Numbered from the stretch's first letter, positions 43,601-55,497 are shown. The stretch: 64,000 bases of DNA from Paralichthys olivaceus (GCF_024713975.1 NC_091094.1:18498501-18562500); one strand, 5' to 3'. Numbers and translations: made by a program. Notes: generated by a model from the letters alone, not told the origin.

Positions 43601-46600
43601 TCAAATAAGTCACAGTAGTCCTGACATTATACAAATATCTCTCCTTAGATTGTATTTGGCTATTAAAGGTACAGTGTGTAGAATTTAGAGATATCTAGAG
43701 TTGAAATTGCATGTTGCAGCTGAACACCCCTCACCTCACCCTCTCCTTCCAAACATGGAAAAGAACCTGTGGTAACTTCAGTTGTCATAAAAACTCAAAA
43801 AGTGTTTAGTTTGTTCAGTCAGGACTCTCCGTAGAGAGGGTCCCCTCGATGTAAATATAAAGTATTTAAATATAAAGGGCCTTTTGTAGGGTAAAGAAAA
43901 CTAAAATTCATACAATTTAGATGAAACGAATAAGTGAAAACATCATGAGGATTATTCTACATTAGATTTCTGCCAATAGATCCCTTTAACCTAAATCTTA
44001 CACACTGGACCTTTAATACAACACAATTCTATGCAGTATATACATAAACAGTTTGAGTAGTTACCAGACAATTTCTTTGGATTGAATGAGTTCTCCATTT
44101 TCATTGATGTAGCGTTCGATCACCAGGTTGCAGTTGGTGTCGTGGGCTGATAGGTAGTTAGTGACAACTCGACACGGAATGCCAAGCGCTCTGGAAACTG
44201 ACAGGGTTTGAAAAACAGCACATGTATTGAGATACTCTGAGATGCAGAAATGTGTGTGTGTGTGTGAGTCTGTGCATATGTGGTGTTATTTTGTATCTGT
44301 TTGAGACAAATCAAGTGTGTTTTCCAGTGATAGGCTACTGAGGTGCACTCTGTCCTATCTTACTTGAGCAGGCCACTGCAGCAAACACCCAGCACTGTCC
44401 GTAGCGCACAGGCTGACAGGCTTGTGTGTCCCAGTTGCGGAGGATCTCCACACTTCCCCTCCAGAACAAGGGGTTCACACCTCCTTCATAACCGTCTGTC
44501 CATTTTCCCAGCAACACACCTCTGTCATCATTACAATTCACCTAACATGCAAAGGAAAGGAGTGCTGAACATATTTTACATGTGAAATTTTAAATTAATT
44601 TATTTGGAAACACACAATGCATAAACAGCAAAAGCCAGTATGAGTATTTGTCTTACCATAGCACTCAGCACTCTGGACACATAGATGGGATTTCTCCTCC
44701 CTGAACAGTCTTGGCCAGGATCATCCAGGCATTTAGGATTCATATCCAGAATCCTCAGACAGACATCAAGGATTCCACTTTCAAACTGAAAATGAAACGA
44801 AGCATAACTGCAGATTAGCTGTTTATCTGCTGTTAAATGTGTCCTTTTTGAATTTTACATGAAATGCCCCACATTTCTATGAGTCTAAAAGTAGACCTGC
44901 AGCAGTGGACAGTAGAAGGAAAGTGATGCGTCTGAACATTAGAGCATATAAACCTTTGCAAGTAAAAACTCAAATTTAAATTATGAACCTGAAAATGAGT
45001 ATAATATATCTTTATCAATGAAGGTACAAACGCACTGCTAATGCCAAGCTAATCAAACTGTATCAGCTGTCACTGACAGAGTTGAAGAGGGTAATATTCC
45101 TCTCACTTTTAAAAAAGTCCATGTATCTCAGTTCATTTCAGTGATAAATGTTTCAAAAATAAATATTTTCACTTACATAACACACATTTAATTACTTGAT
45201 AAATGAACATTTTCCTGTTATCAGAATATACAGGCTGCCAACTCCTTCACCACTCAGTCACAATGTTGGCTGGCCTGGTCGACGTGCGTGTGTGAGGAGG
45301 TGATGCTCAGAGCATCAGTGTTGGTGTTGGTACCTGGCCAAAGTTCCAGGGTGTAGGTATGGGATGGTTGTAGCTGCCTCGAAAGATGATTCCATCCTGA
45401 GACAAAACGTATTCTGCCAAACTCTCCTCATTGTCCATGTACACTGCATCACCTGCAGCCAGGAGACAAACAATACCATGACTTTCCTAATACATGTCCT
45501 GAGTCGTACATGACTGGTTTATTGTTGATTCTGTGGAAACCAAAAAATGTACATGTGCATGTTCTCACCCTGTGGGTGATAAGAATTTATTTATAGCATT
45601 CAAATAAACAAAGTATCTTTTATTTCACATTATTGGATTTTTAAAGAATAGCTTGTAATTGTAGGAGATATTGACTTTCTTGCTGATCGTGACCACTCTG
45701 ATATCTATTCATAAAGCAAGAAGCTGGTAAGTGAGCTTGGTATGAAGACTGGAAACAGAGGAAACAGCATGTGGAAATATAAAATAATGAACATTTCTGT
45801 AAAACTGTAATTTATCATCTTTACACAGTTTTTGTTTGAGGTGAATAAACAAGATACAACAAGTTTGATACGCTGCTTTCAGGTGTGCACGGACCTCCTG
45901 AAATATTCCTGCCAGCCTTCAATTTATGTCCAAGAAATTGAGTGTGAGTGAGCCTGTTGTTTCTATTGTGCGACAGGCATGAAACTGTAAGAGTACAATT
46001 ATCTGAGGATTAAAAGAGGTAGACAGACAAAGAAGTCAGCTTGGAAGTACAACAAGATTTGAGAGCTATTGGCGATAAGGGCTGATGCCGGTGTCGTCAA
46101 GTCCTGCCTCCTGCGTTCTCTACCCGAGCACCAGTCCGGAATGTTGGAGTCATTTTCTTGTTACTGTGAATGCAGCTGACCCACAGAATATCCTGCTGTG
46201 TTGTAAGAGTAAACTCGGAGAAAATCCAGAACAAGTCGTCAGGACATTTCCCAGACGTCAGAAATGCGGGTCATGTCTGAGCCTTATGCTGGTATTTTCT
46301 AAATTCAGTTACTCAACAGAGCCAGGCCTAACTGTCTCCCTCTGTCTACAGCTGCCTTATGTTTAGCAGAAATTTACGAGAGTGATATAGATTGTCTTAT
46401 ATCATGCCAAAACTAAACTACTGCCATTTCTCCACATAGTCTCTTAAATACTGCTCCTGAATAGCTCCTGTCATAATCCCAGTCTGACATGAAACACAAG
46501 CTCTTAGATCTCTTCAATGGATCCACAGCATGACAACTTGACGTATGGTCTGTTTACTCACCTGGACACCAGGGGTTAAAGAGCAGGATAAACTCGATCT

Positions 46601-49600
46601 TCCCCGATTGCCCCAGGGTCAGGGTGTAGCGGCCTATGGGTGCGTCGGGGGCAGAGCACACAGACAGGGCCACCATGTCTCCAGGGGGACTGACGACAGC
46701 AGCGCTCCAGCAAGAAGTGTCAGTGTTGGCGGACAAACCGAAAGAGGCCCTGGTGCCGTACCGCTCAGAGGGATTAGGACCTGCACGTGACAGTGAATGT
46801 TAAGAGTCCTGCAAGTGTGATGATGAAGCAAAGAGAGTCCAGTGAAATAATTGTGTCTTGGGAGAGGAAACTCAAAAAATGCTTTCCCAAAACCCATGCT
46901 AAATTTAGTCAGACTTTTCAGGAATGTTCTCATGTACGGGCACAGCATAACAGTGTAATGGCACCTCATTAAGAACTGATGGAAATTCAAGTCTCACTCT
47001 GCGGCCTTATAGAGATTTCAATTCTGGGAAGCTCTATAAACTAAAAGCCATCTGTACAGCAATGGAAGGTCGATTACTTCCCTTTCCCTGGGTGGGATGA
47101 AGGGTCCTTCTCTAATCCATTCAAATGTTCTTGACTGATAATGTTATCTACGATAATTCACATGCTTTCCTGCTGGCGAGCAACACTTCCTGTATAAAGA
47201 GAGGATGGCGAGCAACAGCTGTCTTATCGTACTCTACATGACAAGTTTATCCAAATATTAAAAACATAGGATGAGACATTGTTCTTGTGTTTTTTCCAAG
47301 GTTGTCTGCTGGCAAATAGAATCTGAGGTTTCCAACAATAACAGCGAAGTCCATTAACACCCACTGAAATATGAGGGAGAGGTTAAGGTCAAAAGTGGAA
47401 AAAACAACAGAGCATCTTAGTGAGTTATGTAAGTGCGCTCAGAATAAAAGTCAGCAGCAGCATAAGTGACGACTGAACAAGGGAAAACTACCTCCTTCCC
47501 TTTCCTTCCTTCTTCTCAATGAGAGGACATGCTGCAACTAGTGTTTTTCCTTCATCCTCTGTTCATTATAACATCACTATGACTCACTTTGCTCATGTTG
47601 GGAAAGTTATTTTTACTTGTACCAGTCAACTCTAGGTTTTAAGTGAGTACAAATCCCTATAACACAGAAACTTGTGTGTCTGAAAACATTTCAGACAAAG
47701 AAATGTAACATTTTCATGTGAAATTTCTCTTTATCATAAACCATGTAGACATTGGGATTAATCAATTACTGATGGATAAAATTAGCTCAGTTTTACAAGT
47801 GTTATTAGGAAATGTATATGTACAATATGTATGTATAGCATTCATGAAATATATATGTAAAATAAAGGAGTATTTGAAGGAGTGGTACCTGTTTCTGCAA
47901 CAATGTCAAGCGAGCTGAGTCCTGGCTGATAGTTTCCGGAGCGCAGGTACAGGCTGATGGTGAACAGCTGGCCTCTCCTGACGATCAGCCGGTCAACACC
48001 GTTCAGATCCGTGCGATGGTCAGTGTTGTTGAACTCACACTCCAGGTTCCAGCGATCGATGTCCAGAGCTGACCAGAAGTGGAAGAAGAGAAAAATTCAT
48101 AAAAAAAATATTTATATATAACCTGATGAAAGTACGTATCAATATAAATACATATTTTATAATCATATATAATAAATATTTGAGTGACGACCATTCATTC
48201 AAAACAACTGTAACAGGAGGACTATTCAATTTCAATGTCTTACAGCAGTTTTTAAACAGTTATAGGCGTCTTTTTCATAGTTTTTAAAATTGTTGCACAG
48301 ACTGCAGCAATTAAACAGTATTTATTTTAATTAAAAATTCTTGAAGCTAATACATCTGTGTTTTGCTCTTTTTAATGTTATTTAACTGGAGGGTGTATGT
48401 TTATGGAACATTTAAAATACCACAACAACCCAACGTGCTGAAGAAGAGCAAGTTGTAAAATGTAAAGCTGAATTTACAAGGTCTAACAGCCACAAACGTG
48501 TTTTTACCGCAGACTTGTTTTGAACTAACCAGGCAACTGTGGTTAATGACAGTCTACGTTTCTACATGTACTCTCTAAATGTGAACCTCTTTCCTTCCGA
48601 GGTTGAATATTTGTAAAAGGGATTATTATTTAAGCCACTATAAATTCTGTGGAATTAACACTGCAGATCACTCACCATATTTTCTGTTAAGACTCTTTGT
48701 GTCTTTCTCTATAAAGCTAAGAAGAGGTGAACACAGACAGTCGCTCCCTGTGGAGTGTGTAAACATGGGACCCCTCCCTCTCTCATGTGCATGCTGTATC
48801 TAAGAATCACACCCTTGACTTCCTGCTTGTGGGAAAAGTCAGGGTCCTCCTATAATACCTCCACGGTCCTGCAGCTTCTGATGAACCACTGCTCGGCTCC
48901 GCTTTGTGTCAGAGGGTTAACCTCTCCCCATACATTATACCTCAGCATTAAGAAAAAAAGCCCAGGAGACAAGCATGAGGTGATGGTGTCAAGGCTGAGC
49001 TGGATTTAGAGTCAACAGAGACTTCCTGCTGTTTTACATGGAGTCCGTGGGGATCACTCCAGAGTACTTGTCGGGGCTCTGATGTTTTACTGATCTTAAC
49101 CTTGGGTTAAGGCATATCCCTGTTTCTAATTGGGGAAAATGCCTTAAAGATGACAGTGCTACCTTTTGTGGGACAGCTGAAGGTTGTAGGCAGAGGACTG
49201 TGAGGGCTTTGTAGTTTAGTCTGTGTGTAACCTCATAGACATTGTTTTATAAATTACTACATTATACCAATTCTATAATTTTATTCATGCTTATTTTTGT
49301 TGCATATTAATTTGTGTAATATAGCATACAGATGTGCAACACTTCAGGAAATGATGCAGCACCTTGTAGAAATAAGGTGATAAACTTGACATTAAAACAT
49401 AATAATGTGTTTCATCAAAGAACAGTCAATAATTTAGTTTGCAGCTCAAAAACATTTAAGAATGAACTATATCTTTAATGTGTGTATTTAGGTTAATTTA
49501 CATTCCTCATGCTTTTGGTTCCTACCTGCCTGTTTTTTGGGAGGAACAGTTAAAAGGCGCACGCTGGTGTTGACCATGTGCAATGATGTTAATGAAAGAG

Positions 49601-51329
49601 TTGGGTGTTAAAACGTTCCTGCCAGTTAATTCCATCAATCATTACTGATTAATGAGGCCGTGTGAGAGAAACACAGCTAAACCCGTTATCCACAGAACAC
49701 GATCCAGCCGGTGATCAGGGTTCATGTGCATCTCCAGCTGCTTAACTCACATTTGATCTGAGCAAACTTCGAATCAGTTTGAGCAATGCACTGAGGCATG
49801 TGATATCCAAATGTTTATTAAAGAACCATTAGAAGAAATATCTTGCATGGATCCAAGCAATGAAGGAATTCTGCTCCTCTGAAAAGAGGAGTTTCACCTT
49901 AATCACAGCCTGAGACAAGAATTAATGACCAATAAAAATTGATCCTCCATCTGACACAATGTGCAAACAATTACAGTGATTAATAACATATGGAAGTCTG
50001 CACCTCTAAACCTTCAGACACAGCAGAGTAATGGTGCAATGAGACCCTGACGTAATCCTTTCTGTGGTGTTCCACTGCCTTTTTTGTGGTTGTTATTGGC
50101 GGAGAGGAAACTCAATCCGAGTCGCTCCCAAACCTCTGTGCAACAGCATGTGTAGCTGAAGGTGAAGCTGATGTGGTATTTCAGATGGTATGCATGAGTG
50201 TGTGAAGCCAAACTGCATACATTTCATTGGCTTTCAGTCAATTCTACAGGGTCACATAACTTGTAGCGCTCTAACACAGGCAGAGATTCCTCAGCTGTGA
50301 CCCTGCCTCCTGCAGCTTTACTGCGCAGGCCCTCCCTTCACTCCCACACGACCCACCAGGACCCTCACAACAGACAGACAGTCTCTGCAGGCAGCACTGA
50401 CGCCAGCATAAGCCTAACGGGGAAATTAAAATGAAATGCTATTGATGTCAACTGGGTAGGCTATTTAGATCCTGGAAAAATAAATATGCAAACCTCCTTC
50501 ACAAGAAAAAACACCTTTCAGCCTTGCAGGTAACACCCAAACTGAATTCAAGAGTCATCACTGGCACTTTCAAGCTAAACTGAGTCCTTATTCATCAATA
50601 TGCTGTTTATTCTAAATTCTTATCCTGCAGTGGGGAAAAGATGTACTTCAAGTTTTGGTCCATATTCGTGTAGATTATGAATACGTTTTAAATACACATA
50701 ATATATTTCTTATAATATACAGACCAGGTAGTTCCAGTTAGCACACATAGCACATATATTATCTTTCAGATTTTGTTATGCTTTCACTTAAACATCCTTT
50801 GCTTGTGCTTGGTTTTGCTCTGCTTGTGCTCAAACTGCAAGCTCAGATATTTTGCTGCTTGGACAAATTTCCTTGGCTACAGCTTCAGCTCTTCTCCTCA
50901 CGCTAACACTGGTTCTTGCATGCATGCGTCTGCTCTCTGATTTTTTTCTGTGCAAACAAGTCAAAATGCTGCAATAGTTCTTTTCAATCTCAGCAAAGAT
51001 TTCCTGAATTTACTTTGGAAACAAAGGTATTTTGGTCTAACTCTATTGTCATTATTATTACCATTATTATTCATGCACTTCCTTCTGTATTTTAAACCAT
51101 TTATTTTCTTCTATGTGTTGAAAAGTTCTCTATAAACTAAGTTATTATTGTTATTATAATTTGCATTAGTGTTGACAAATGAAATATAATATATAGATAA
51201 AACTGCATGCATTCAACAGACCTCTGTAAATAATCTGACACAGGTGAACAATATTGTCAAGAGCAAACCTGCTTGTTTGGGAAGTTTTGAATGTCTTTGG
51301 AAGAGCTAAAGCAAACTGTTTGTAAGGTA

Positions 51330-51360
<31 letters not shown>

Positions 51361-51861
51361 CCAGCTAACTCTCTCTCTCTCTCTCAGCTGCTATTATTAC
51401 AAGCGTCCAAGTCCCAGGGCAACAATCACTCACTCCAACATGAGGGTGAGGCATTTTTCACATGCACTCGCTCCTCAGATAAATGTTTGGCTGAGAGTGT
51501 TGTTCAGTGCAACACAGGGTGATGATACTGTATGTGATGGCTGTGACAACTTTACATTCACCACCCTTGTTATTCTCATGCTCGAGACAACAAGTGAAAG
51601 TGAGGCCTGGCTGGACTTTCAAAATAAACCTGCACACATTATTAAAGTTGAAATAGTGAGCAGCATTTAAAGTGAGCAGGTAAAACTGACTTGAATGAAG
51701 ATTGTGTCACTATGAATTAACCATTTACTATTTGGCGAGTTGCAAATTGTTGCTTTACTATAATTACAAACTGTTTTCTCTTCTTATTAAGAAAACAAAG
51801 GTTATTAATGACATTTTCAATGTAAGACAATCAATGTGTGTACAATCTTACCTTGAGCCAT
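40454..51861 (-). CDS. tgm2: Protein-glutamine gamma-glutamyltransferase 2 (transglutaminase 2), complete
   Basis: Thirteen coding exons join in frame through GT/AG junctions into 2037 bases and 678 residues; human TGM2 has 687. The enzyme crosslinks glutamine to lysine side chains in a Ca2+-dependent acyl transfer. Domain order: N-terminal beta-sandwich (about 1-135), catalytic core (about 136-450), two C-terminal beta-barrels. The triad is Cys269 (YGQCWVF), His326 (NYHCW) and Asp349 (ATDPTPQ), with the transition-state Trp233 in LLGKW. The redox cysteines Cys222, Cys361 and Cys362 are kept. Most guanine-nucleotide contacts known in human TGM2 are not: Lys173, Phe174, Arg476, Arg478 and Tyr583 correspond to Asn165, His166, Thr467, Lys469 and Val574. 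There is no signal peptide, as expected. Synteny with vstm2l and the KIAA1755-like gene supports TGM2 rather than another TGM; teleosts have several tgm2 copies, so the exact paralogue suffix is unsettled. Confidence 0.95.
41549..41685 (-). CDS. tgm2: tgm2 coding exon 12: second beta-barrel
   Basis: Residues 584-628, [17 protein letters not shown] through GCVISE, in the C-terminal barrel. Donor GTAAGA. Confidence 0.95.
42045..42205 (-). CDS. tgm2: tgm2 coding exon 11: first beta-barrel
   Basis: Residues 530-583, [13 protein letters not shown] through NPEIKVK. Arg571 aligns with human Arg580, but Val574 replaces human Tyr583 of the nucleotide pocket. Confidence 0.95.
42289..42564 (-). CDS. 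tgm2: tgm2 coding exon 10: core/barrel junction
   Basis: Residues 438-529, including [16 protein letters not shown], a glutamine-rich QQQQNQ stretch, [15 protein letters not shown] in place of the human nucleotide-binding RIRV strand, and SVSYNGLLG with the Tyr that contacts the active-site Cys in human TGM2. Confidence 0.95.
42766..43005 (-). CDS. tgm2: tgm2 coding exon 9: catalytic core, redox cysteine pair
   Basis: Residues 358-437, [18 protein letters not shown] through HLYKYPEG. Adjacent Cys361 and Cys362 match the vicinal pair that controls oxidation of human TGM2. Confidence 0.95.
43135..43238 (-). CDS. tgm2: tgm2 coding exon 8: catalytic His and Asp
   Basis: Residues 323-357, [15 protein letters not shown] through DPTPQEKSE, with His326 and Asp349 of the triad. 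Confidence 0.95.
43667..44012. mobile_element. MITE with TTAA target duplication (piggyBac-like ends)
   Basis: A 346-bp element in tgm2 intron 7. It is bounded by TTAA at 43663-43666 and 44013-44016. The 21-bp ends AGGTACAGTGTGTAGAATTT and, inverted, AGGTCCAGTGTGTAAGATTT differ at three positions. It contains no transposase. TTAA duplication is the hallmark of piggyBac-type insertion, so it is probably a non-autonomous member mobilised in trans. Confidence 0.8.
44065..44197 (-). CDS. tgm2: tgm2 coding exon 7: catalytic core
   Basis: Residues 279-322, [20 protein letters not shown] through QSKEIV; the R.LGIP.RVVTNY.SAHD block is a transglutaminase signature. Confidence 0.95.
44364..44541 (-). 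CDS. tgm2: tgm2 coding exon 6: active-site cysteine
   Basis: Residues 220-278, [14 protein letters not shown] through AAVACS, with Cys222, Trp233 and the nucleophile Cys269 in YGQCWVFA. Confidence 0.95.
44657..44785 (-). CDS. tgm2: tgm2 coding exon 5: catalytic core
   Basis: Residues 177-219, [17 protein letters not shown] through RVLSAM; phase 0 at both ends. Confidence 0.95.
45334..45452 (-). CDS. tgm2: tgm2 coding exon 4: sandwich/core linker
   Basis: Residues 137-176, [17 protein letters not shown] through PTPWNFGQ. Ser163 is kept but Asn165 and His166 replace the human Lys173 and Phe174 that sandwich the guanine base. Confidence 0.95.
46562..46780 (-). CDS. tgm2: tgm2 coding exon 3: beta-sandwich
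   Basis: Residues 64-136, [14 protein letters not shown] through LLFNPWCPG; the APIG.Y.L.L...........ILLFN.WCP block is typical of the family. Confidence 0.95.
47889..48068 (-). CDS. tgm2: tgm2 coding exon 2: beta-sandwich
   Basis: Residues 4-63, [20 protein letters not shown] through SLDIVAET, with the conserved LIVRRGQ.F.I.L.L strand. Confidence 0.95.
48069..51851 (-). other. tgm2: tgm2 intron 1
   Basis: A 3.8-kb intron between the ten-base coding exon 1 and exon 2. It holds a TG tract at 51330-51360, a CT tract near 51369-51388 and otherwise AT-rich sequence with no recognised exon. Confidence 0.8.
51330..51360. repeat. (TG)n microsatellite in tgm2 intron 1
   Basis: TG repeat interrupted by TATA, followed at 51369 by a short CT tract. 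Confidence 0.95.
51852..51861 (-). CDS. tgm2: tgm2 coding exon 1: start codon exon
   Basis: Encodes MAQ plus the first base of codon 4 before GTAAGA. The ATG context is AGTCATCATGG, with A at -3 and G at +4. A very short coding first exon (MAEE...) is also the arrangement in mammalian TGM2. Confidence 0.88.
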
Positions 51862-51924
51862 GATGACTGCTGATGATGATCTTTGACGAGTAGGTGTTTT
51901 CTGTGAATGACCAGCCAAGATGGG

Positions 51925-51970
51925 AAGAATATATTGCGTCTCACCCTGTCGTTATCTGGCTTTTATCTGT
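51925..51970 (-). promoter_or_regulatory. tgm2: Candidate tgm2 core promoter
   Basis: On the minus strand AGATAAAAGCC at about 51967-51957 is a TATA-like element about 100 bases upstream of the ATG, which would place initiation near 51930 and leave a 5' UTR of about 70 bases. A GA/CT tract lies 60 bases further upstream. Confidence 0.4.
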
Positions 51971-52022
51971 AGTCCTCCTCCTCCACTGAGTGTGATGGTG
52001 GGCGTGACACGACCCTCCCCCA

Positions 52023-52027
<5 letters not shown>

Positions 52028-52070
<43 letters not shown>
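52028..52070. repeat. (GA)n microsatellite upstream of tgm2
   Basis: An uninterrupted run of about 21 GA units, about 170-210 bases upstream of the tgm2 start codon. GA/CT tracts close to promoters can bind GAGA-type factors or form triplex DNA, but a role here is inference. Confidence 0.95.
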
Positions 52071-52076
<6 letters not shown>

Positions 52077-52699
52077 GCATATGTATGCGTGTATGTCTGT
52101 TGCACCTTCCTGCACGTCCCCTAGTAATTCATCAGAATGTAAGAGCTGTTTCTAAAGAAACACAAGCCCGCTCTCTCTGCACATTATGATCTTCTGAGTG
52201 TTTATCCAGGTTAAAGGTTAAAATATGAGCAGATGAAACATTAGGGCTGTCGAGAGCAGTGGAAACCAAGAGCATATGTTAGTGATGTAGAAGATACTGC
52301 AGGGGTTGAGAAAATTCATGAAATAATGAAATTATATCAAAGTGTTTGTTTTTTTTTGTTTCAGTGACATTTGGAGATATTAACCAGCCAAAGTTAAGGA
52401 TGGGGCAGATTTGTGTCAAAGTCAAAAAGTTCCATGAAAACAGTGATAAGAGCTGAACCAGTTATACAGTTTATTCAGGATTGTAACACGTATGCAGTCA
52501 TGAACACAAGTAAATATATTTCAGGAAAAAGTGCAGGTTTGAAAGCAGCTATACAATGAGGCCCCTGGTCCCTCTGATAATCCACAGCCACACCTGCACA
52601 AATGTGTACATCAACAGCAAGCCTGTGCGTTGTTAGTGGATTATCATGGAAACAATAAATAATAAATATTAAATTCAAGATCATTGATTTATGGTGGAC

Positions 52700-52860
52700 A
52701 AAAAATGACGTAAGTATGAATAAATGTATACATAAATACATACACAAAATAAATGCATACATAAATGTGGAAATAAATAAATAAATGCAGAAATAAATGA
52801 ATAAATGTTTATTTCCATATGTATATATTTATGTGTTTGTTTATACTTGTCATTTTTTTG
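52700..52860. repeat. Degenerate AAAT/ACAT-rich repeat with partial dyad symmetry
   Basis: Variants of AAATAAATG and ATACATAAAT recur through 52715-52810. The outer flanks 'acgtaagtatgaataaa' and 'tgtttatacttgtca' are imperfect inverted copies, so the whole block could fold into a long imperfect hairpin. Confidence 0.6.
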
Positions 52861-53119
52861 GCCTCCATAATGATTAGATGTTGTCAACCACACAAACACA
52901 AATCTGTATAGTCCAAAAGCTGAGTATTACAGCCTCTTTCCTGAACATACTTTTGTGATTTAGGGATGTTACAAAACATTAACGTCACAGTTTGTAGCTC
53001 TGGTTGGTTGGTTTAATCAGTGCGTTTGATTTCCACAAAACCTAGGGTGGGATTGAACATGGACAAGAAAGAACCAACTGAATTTAATCTAGACAGTGAA
53101 ACTAGATAAATGGGCAGAT

Positions 53120-53285
53120 GCAGGATTTTTTTAAACACTTTCTTTAACATTGCAAGATGAGGCCTTTTTAACAATGTCCCAGGGGATAATTCATGGATCT
53201 TGACAAAAAAGTGATTTCTATGAGTATATGTATTTGTATATGTATGAATTTAAGGGAATTTCGGGCCCTGGCGAAGGTAGGCCAA
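53120..53285 (+). repeat. Dispersed teleost repeat, third family, copy 2
   Basis: Contains 'ttctttaacattgcaagatg', 'aattcatggatcttgacaaa' and 'tttcgggccctggcgaaggt', matching the family at 28105-28330 and extending into its 3' end. Confidence 0.6.
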
Positions 53286-53399
53286 CTTCCTCTGACCTTT
53301 ACAGTCATTACTCTTCCACTGAAATAACTCAATTATTTCATGTGAAGTTTCCAACAACTGCTGCCAAGGATGTTGCAATGTAGGTATAGCACAATCACC

Positions 53400-53452
53400 T
53401 GTGTGTGTGTGTGTGTGTGTGTGCGTGCGTGCGTGCATGTGCGTGTGTGTGT
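53400..53452. repeat. (TG)n/(TGCG)n microsatellite
   Basis: TG repeat passing into GCGTGCGTGCG and back to TG. Confidence 0.95.
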
Positions 53453-55198
53453 TTTGATCTTCTGTTCAATAGGAATACATTACTAATCATGCTGTATCTC
53501 AAATTTCTCACATTTTCCCCTCTATATCATATCAACTTAGTTAGTAACCACATGTGCCACAGTGCTCCCTTATTGTCCAAAAAAGAATTAAAAACACGTT
53601 AATGAGCCGCACTGTGTCACTGGGGGACATAATCTTAAATTATTATATTAACTGGTTCAGTGTAGTTCATTCTGAGTAAATCCTCCATACACCCCAGCTA
53701 TAGTAAATATGAATCCACTCATATGAATCCATTGCTGAAAATACTATAGAAGAAATTATTCACTGTTAGAGTAACATCTATTATTAACTACAGTGTCCAG
53801 CTGTCGGGGAAAATACTGTGATCCTTAAAGAATGCTAAATATGTGCTCCATGCTCAGAGCCATGAACAAGTTAGTTAAGTCTGAACACTGAGAAATGGAC
53901 CAACACTTGTTGGTGTCTGTATTGTATGGTTTTTGCTGTTAATTAGAAGAGTTGAATAAGCCTTATCTTTTTAAGAGGGGTTTAAATCTGTAAATCATGT
54001 CAACAGTGTGATTAATCCATCGTGTGTTGTGCCAACTACTCCTCAAGTCTAATATAAGGCTAAAACACAAAGTAGATTTGCTTTAACTCATGATGAGGTG
54101 AAGAAGCCGCTCTGTGCACAGGATCAAGTGCACTAAAGGACAAATTGTAAAAGGCAAGGCAGATTTTCTTTGGAAGGATGAGGTGAAAAGTGTACTACAG
54201 CACTTGTCCTGTGCTCAGTGTCAATTTACCTCCCCAGTATATAATTTGACAATTATGCACCCAAAAAGCTGGAGCCAATAATGAATCTGTAATTGTAACT
54301 CAATGAAATTAGAGCATGCAGCCAGTCATATGGTTTATATTATTCAGAGTCTTGGCTGCTCAGTCAGGCATGACATCAGAAAAGTAAGTTCAGTGGAAAA
54401 CAGAAGTGAATATTAAACCACATATTGGAAATTACTTTAATGACTTTGCCAAGAAAGATTTGGCTACTTATGCCATCTGTCACCTGCGCTGACTTCCAGA
54501 ATAAATGATAAAAAAGGAAAGGTAGGAGAGAGAAAGTTTGTGTCAGTCTCAGTGTCAGAGAAATAAAGACAGCAAAGGAAAAAAAAACACAACACAATGG
54601 CTTTAAGTTGAAAATCTCAGTAGACCTTTTTAGACCACTGTATATAAAACCTCCAACAATGGCACAAGCTGTTGCAAGCTTCATTTACATGTTGAGATAA
54701 AATCCAGATTCCATGATGCACAAAGCTGATCCTGTCATTCTTTGACTGACTCACATGTGCAAGTTTCATTTTACATTATTACATATGTGCAGTTATATAT
54801 CCAAATAAATGACCTGGTAAAATTAGATTTCAATAGAAAACTACAGAAACTGTGACACATGTTGTATCCTGCTTCAGTGGCCTTTGTTAAAGCTTTCGTT
54901 TGCAAATGCAAAATGTAGACAGTATTGATGTTCAAGATTTTCAGCCCGGCTCTGTGCTGTTGATTATTGCAGAAAAATGCAGAGGAACAAATAAAAACAC
55001 ATAAAATCAAGCAAACATCATTATTGCAAAATGTTCTGTATTTCAAATACAACTGTTACATGGAACAATATCTTCATAGCATGAACATACAAGTTTATAC
55101 AAAACTGTTAATTAAGAACAAAGAAAGTTAACTTGTTTATAATAAGTTTGATAACTGTACAAAAGGCAGTAGATATAAAAGATGACATTATGTGCTGC

Positions 55199-55204
55199 TT
55201 TATT
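55199..55204 (-). terminator. Candidate poly(A) signal of the Rho GEF gene
   Basis: AATAAA on the minus strand, about 300 bases beyond the last open codon of the terminal exon. Confidence 0.45.
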
Positions 55205-55497
55205 ATTTCACCACAGTGAATTACCCACTTTTTCAAACTAAGGTGTAGTTTAGCATTCTATTATGAATGATTCTTATAAGCACAAAGACAAAGACTTATA
55301 GCAACTCTATGATATTCTGAATGAACTATGACACTGATTTAAAATACACTATGCAGGCCCACGTCAGGTACAGTGTGTATTTCAAAATGTGTCACTGCTC
55401 ATGCTCAAAGTACAGGACATTTCTGATCTGTTCTTTTAGTGGTGGGATTAAAAAGCTGTATTTACAGAGTGGTAATGGATTACAGTAACACGTCGTA

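Larger units (their letters stand above)
52071..55198. other. Intergenic between tgm2 and the Rho GEF gene
   Basis: AT-rich. It contains the AAAT-rich imperfect palindrome near 52700-52860, a repeat fragment at 53120-53285 and a TG/CG-rich microsatellite at 53400-53452. No gene is recognised; the Cys/Val-rich and Thr/His-rich frames over 53.4 kb come from the microsatellite. Confidence 0.6.

Noticed and set aside
46085..46366. A 93-codon + strand ORF in tgm2 intron 3 as a nested gene
   Set aside because: No start context, domain or partner exon is evident; the segment looks more like a dispersed fish repeat, which I could not confirm well enough to list.
53250..53602. Cys/Val-rich and His/Thr-rich ORFs on both strands
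   Set aside because: Produced by the TG/CG microsatellite at 53400-53452.
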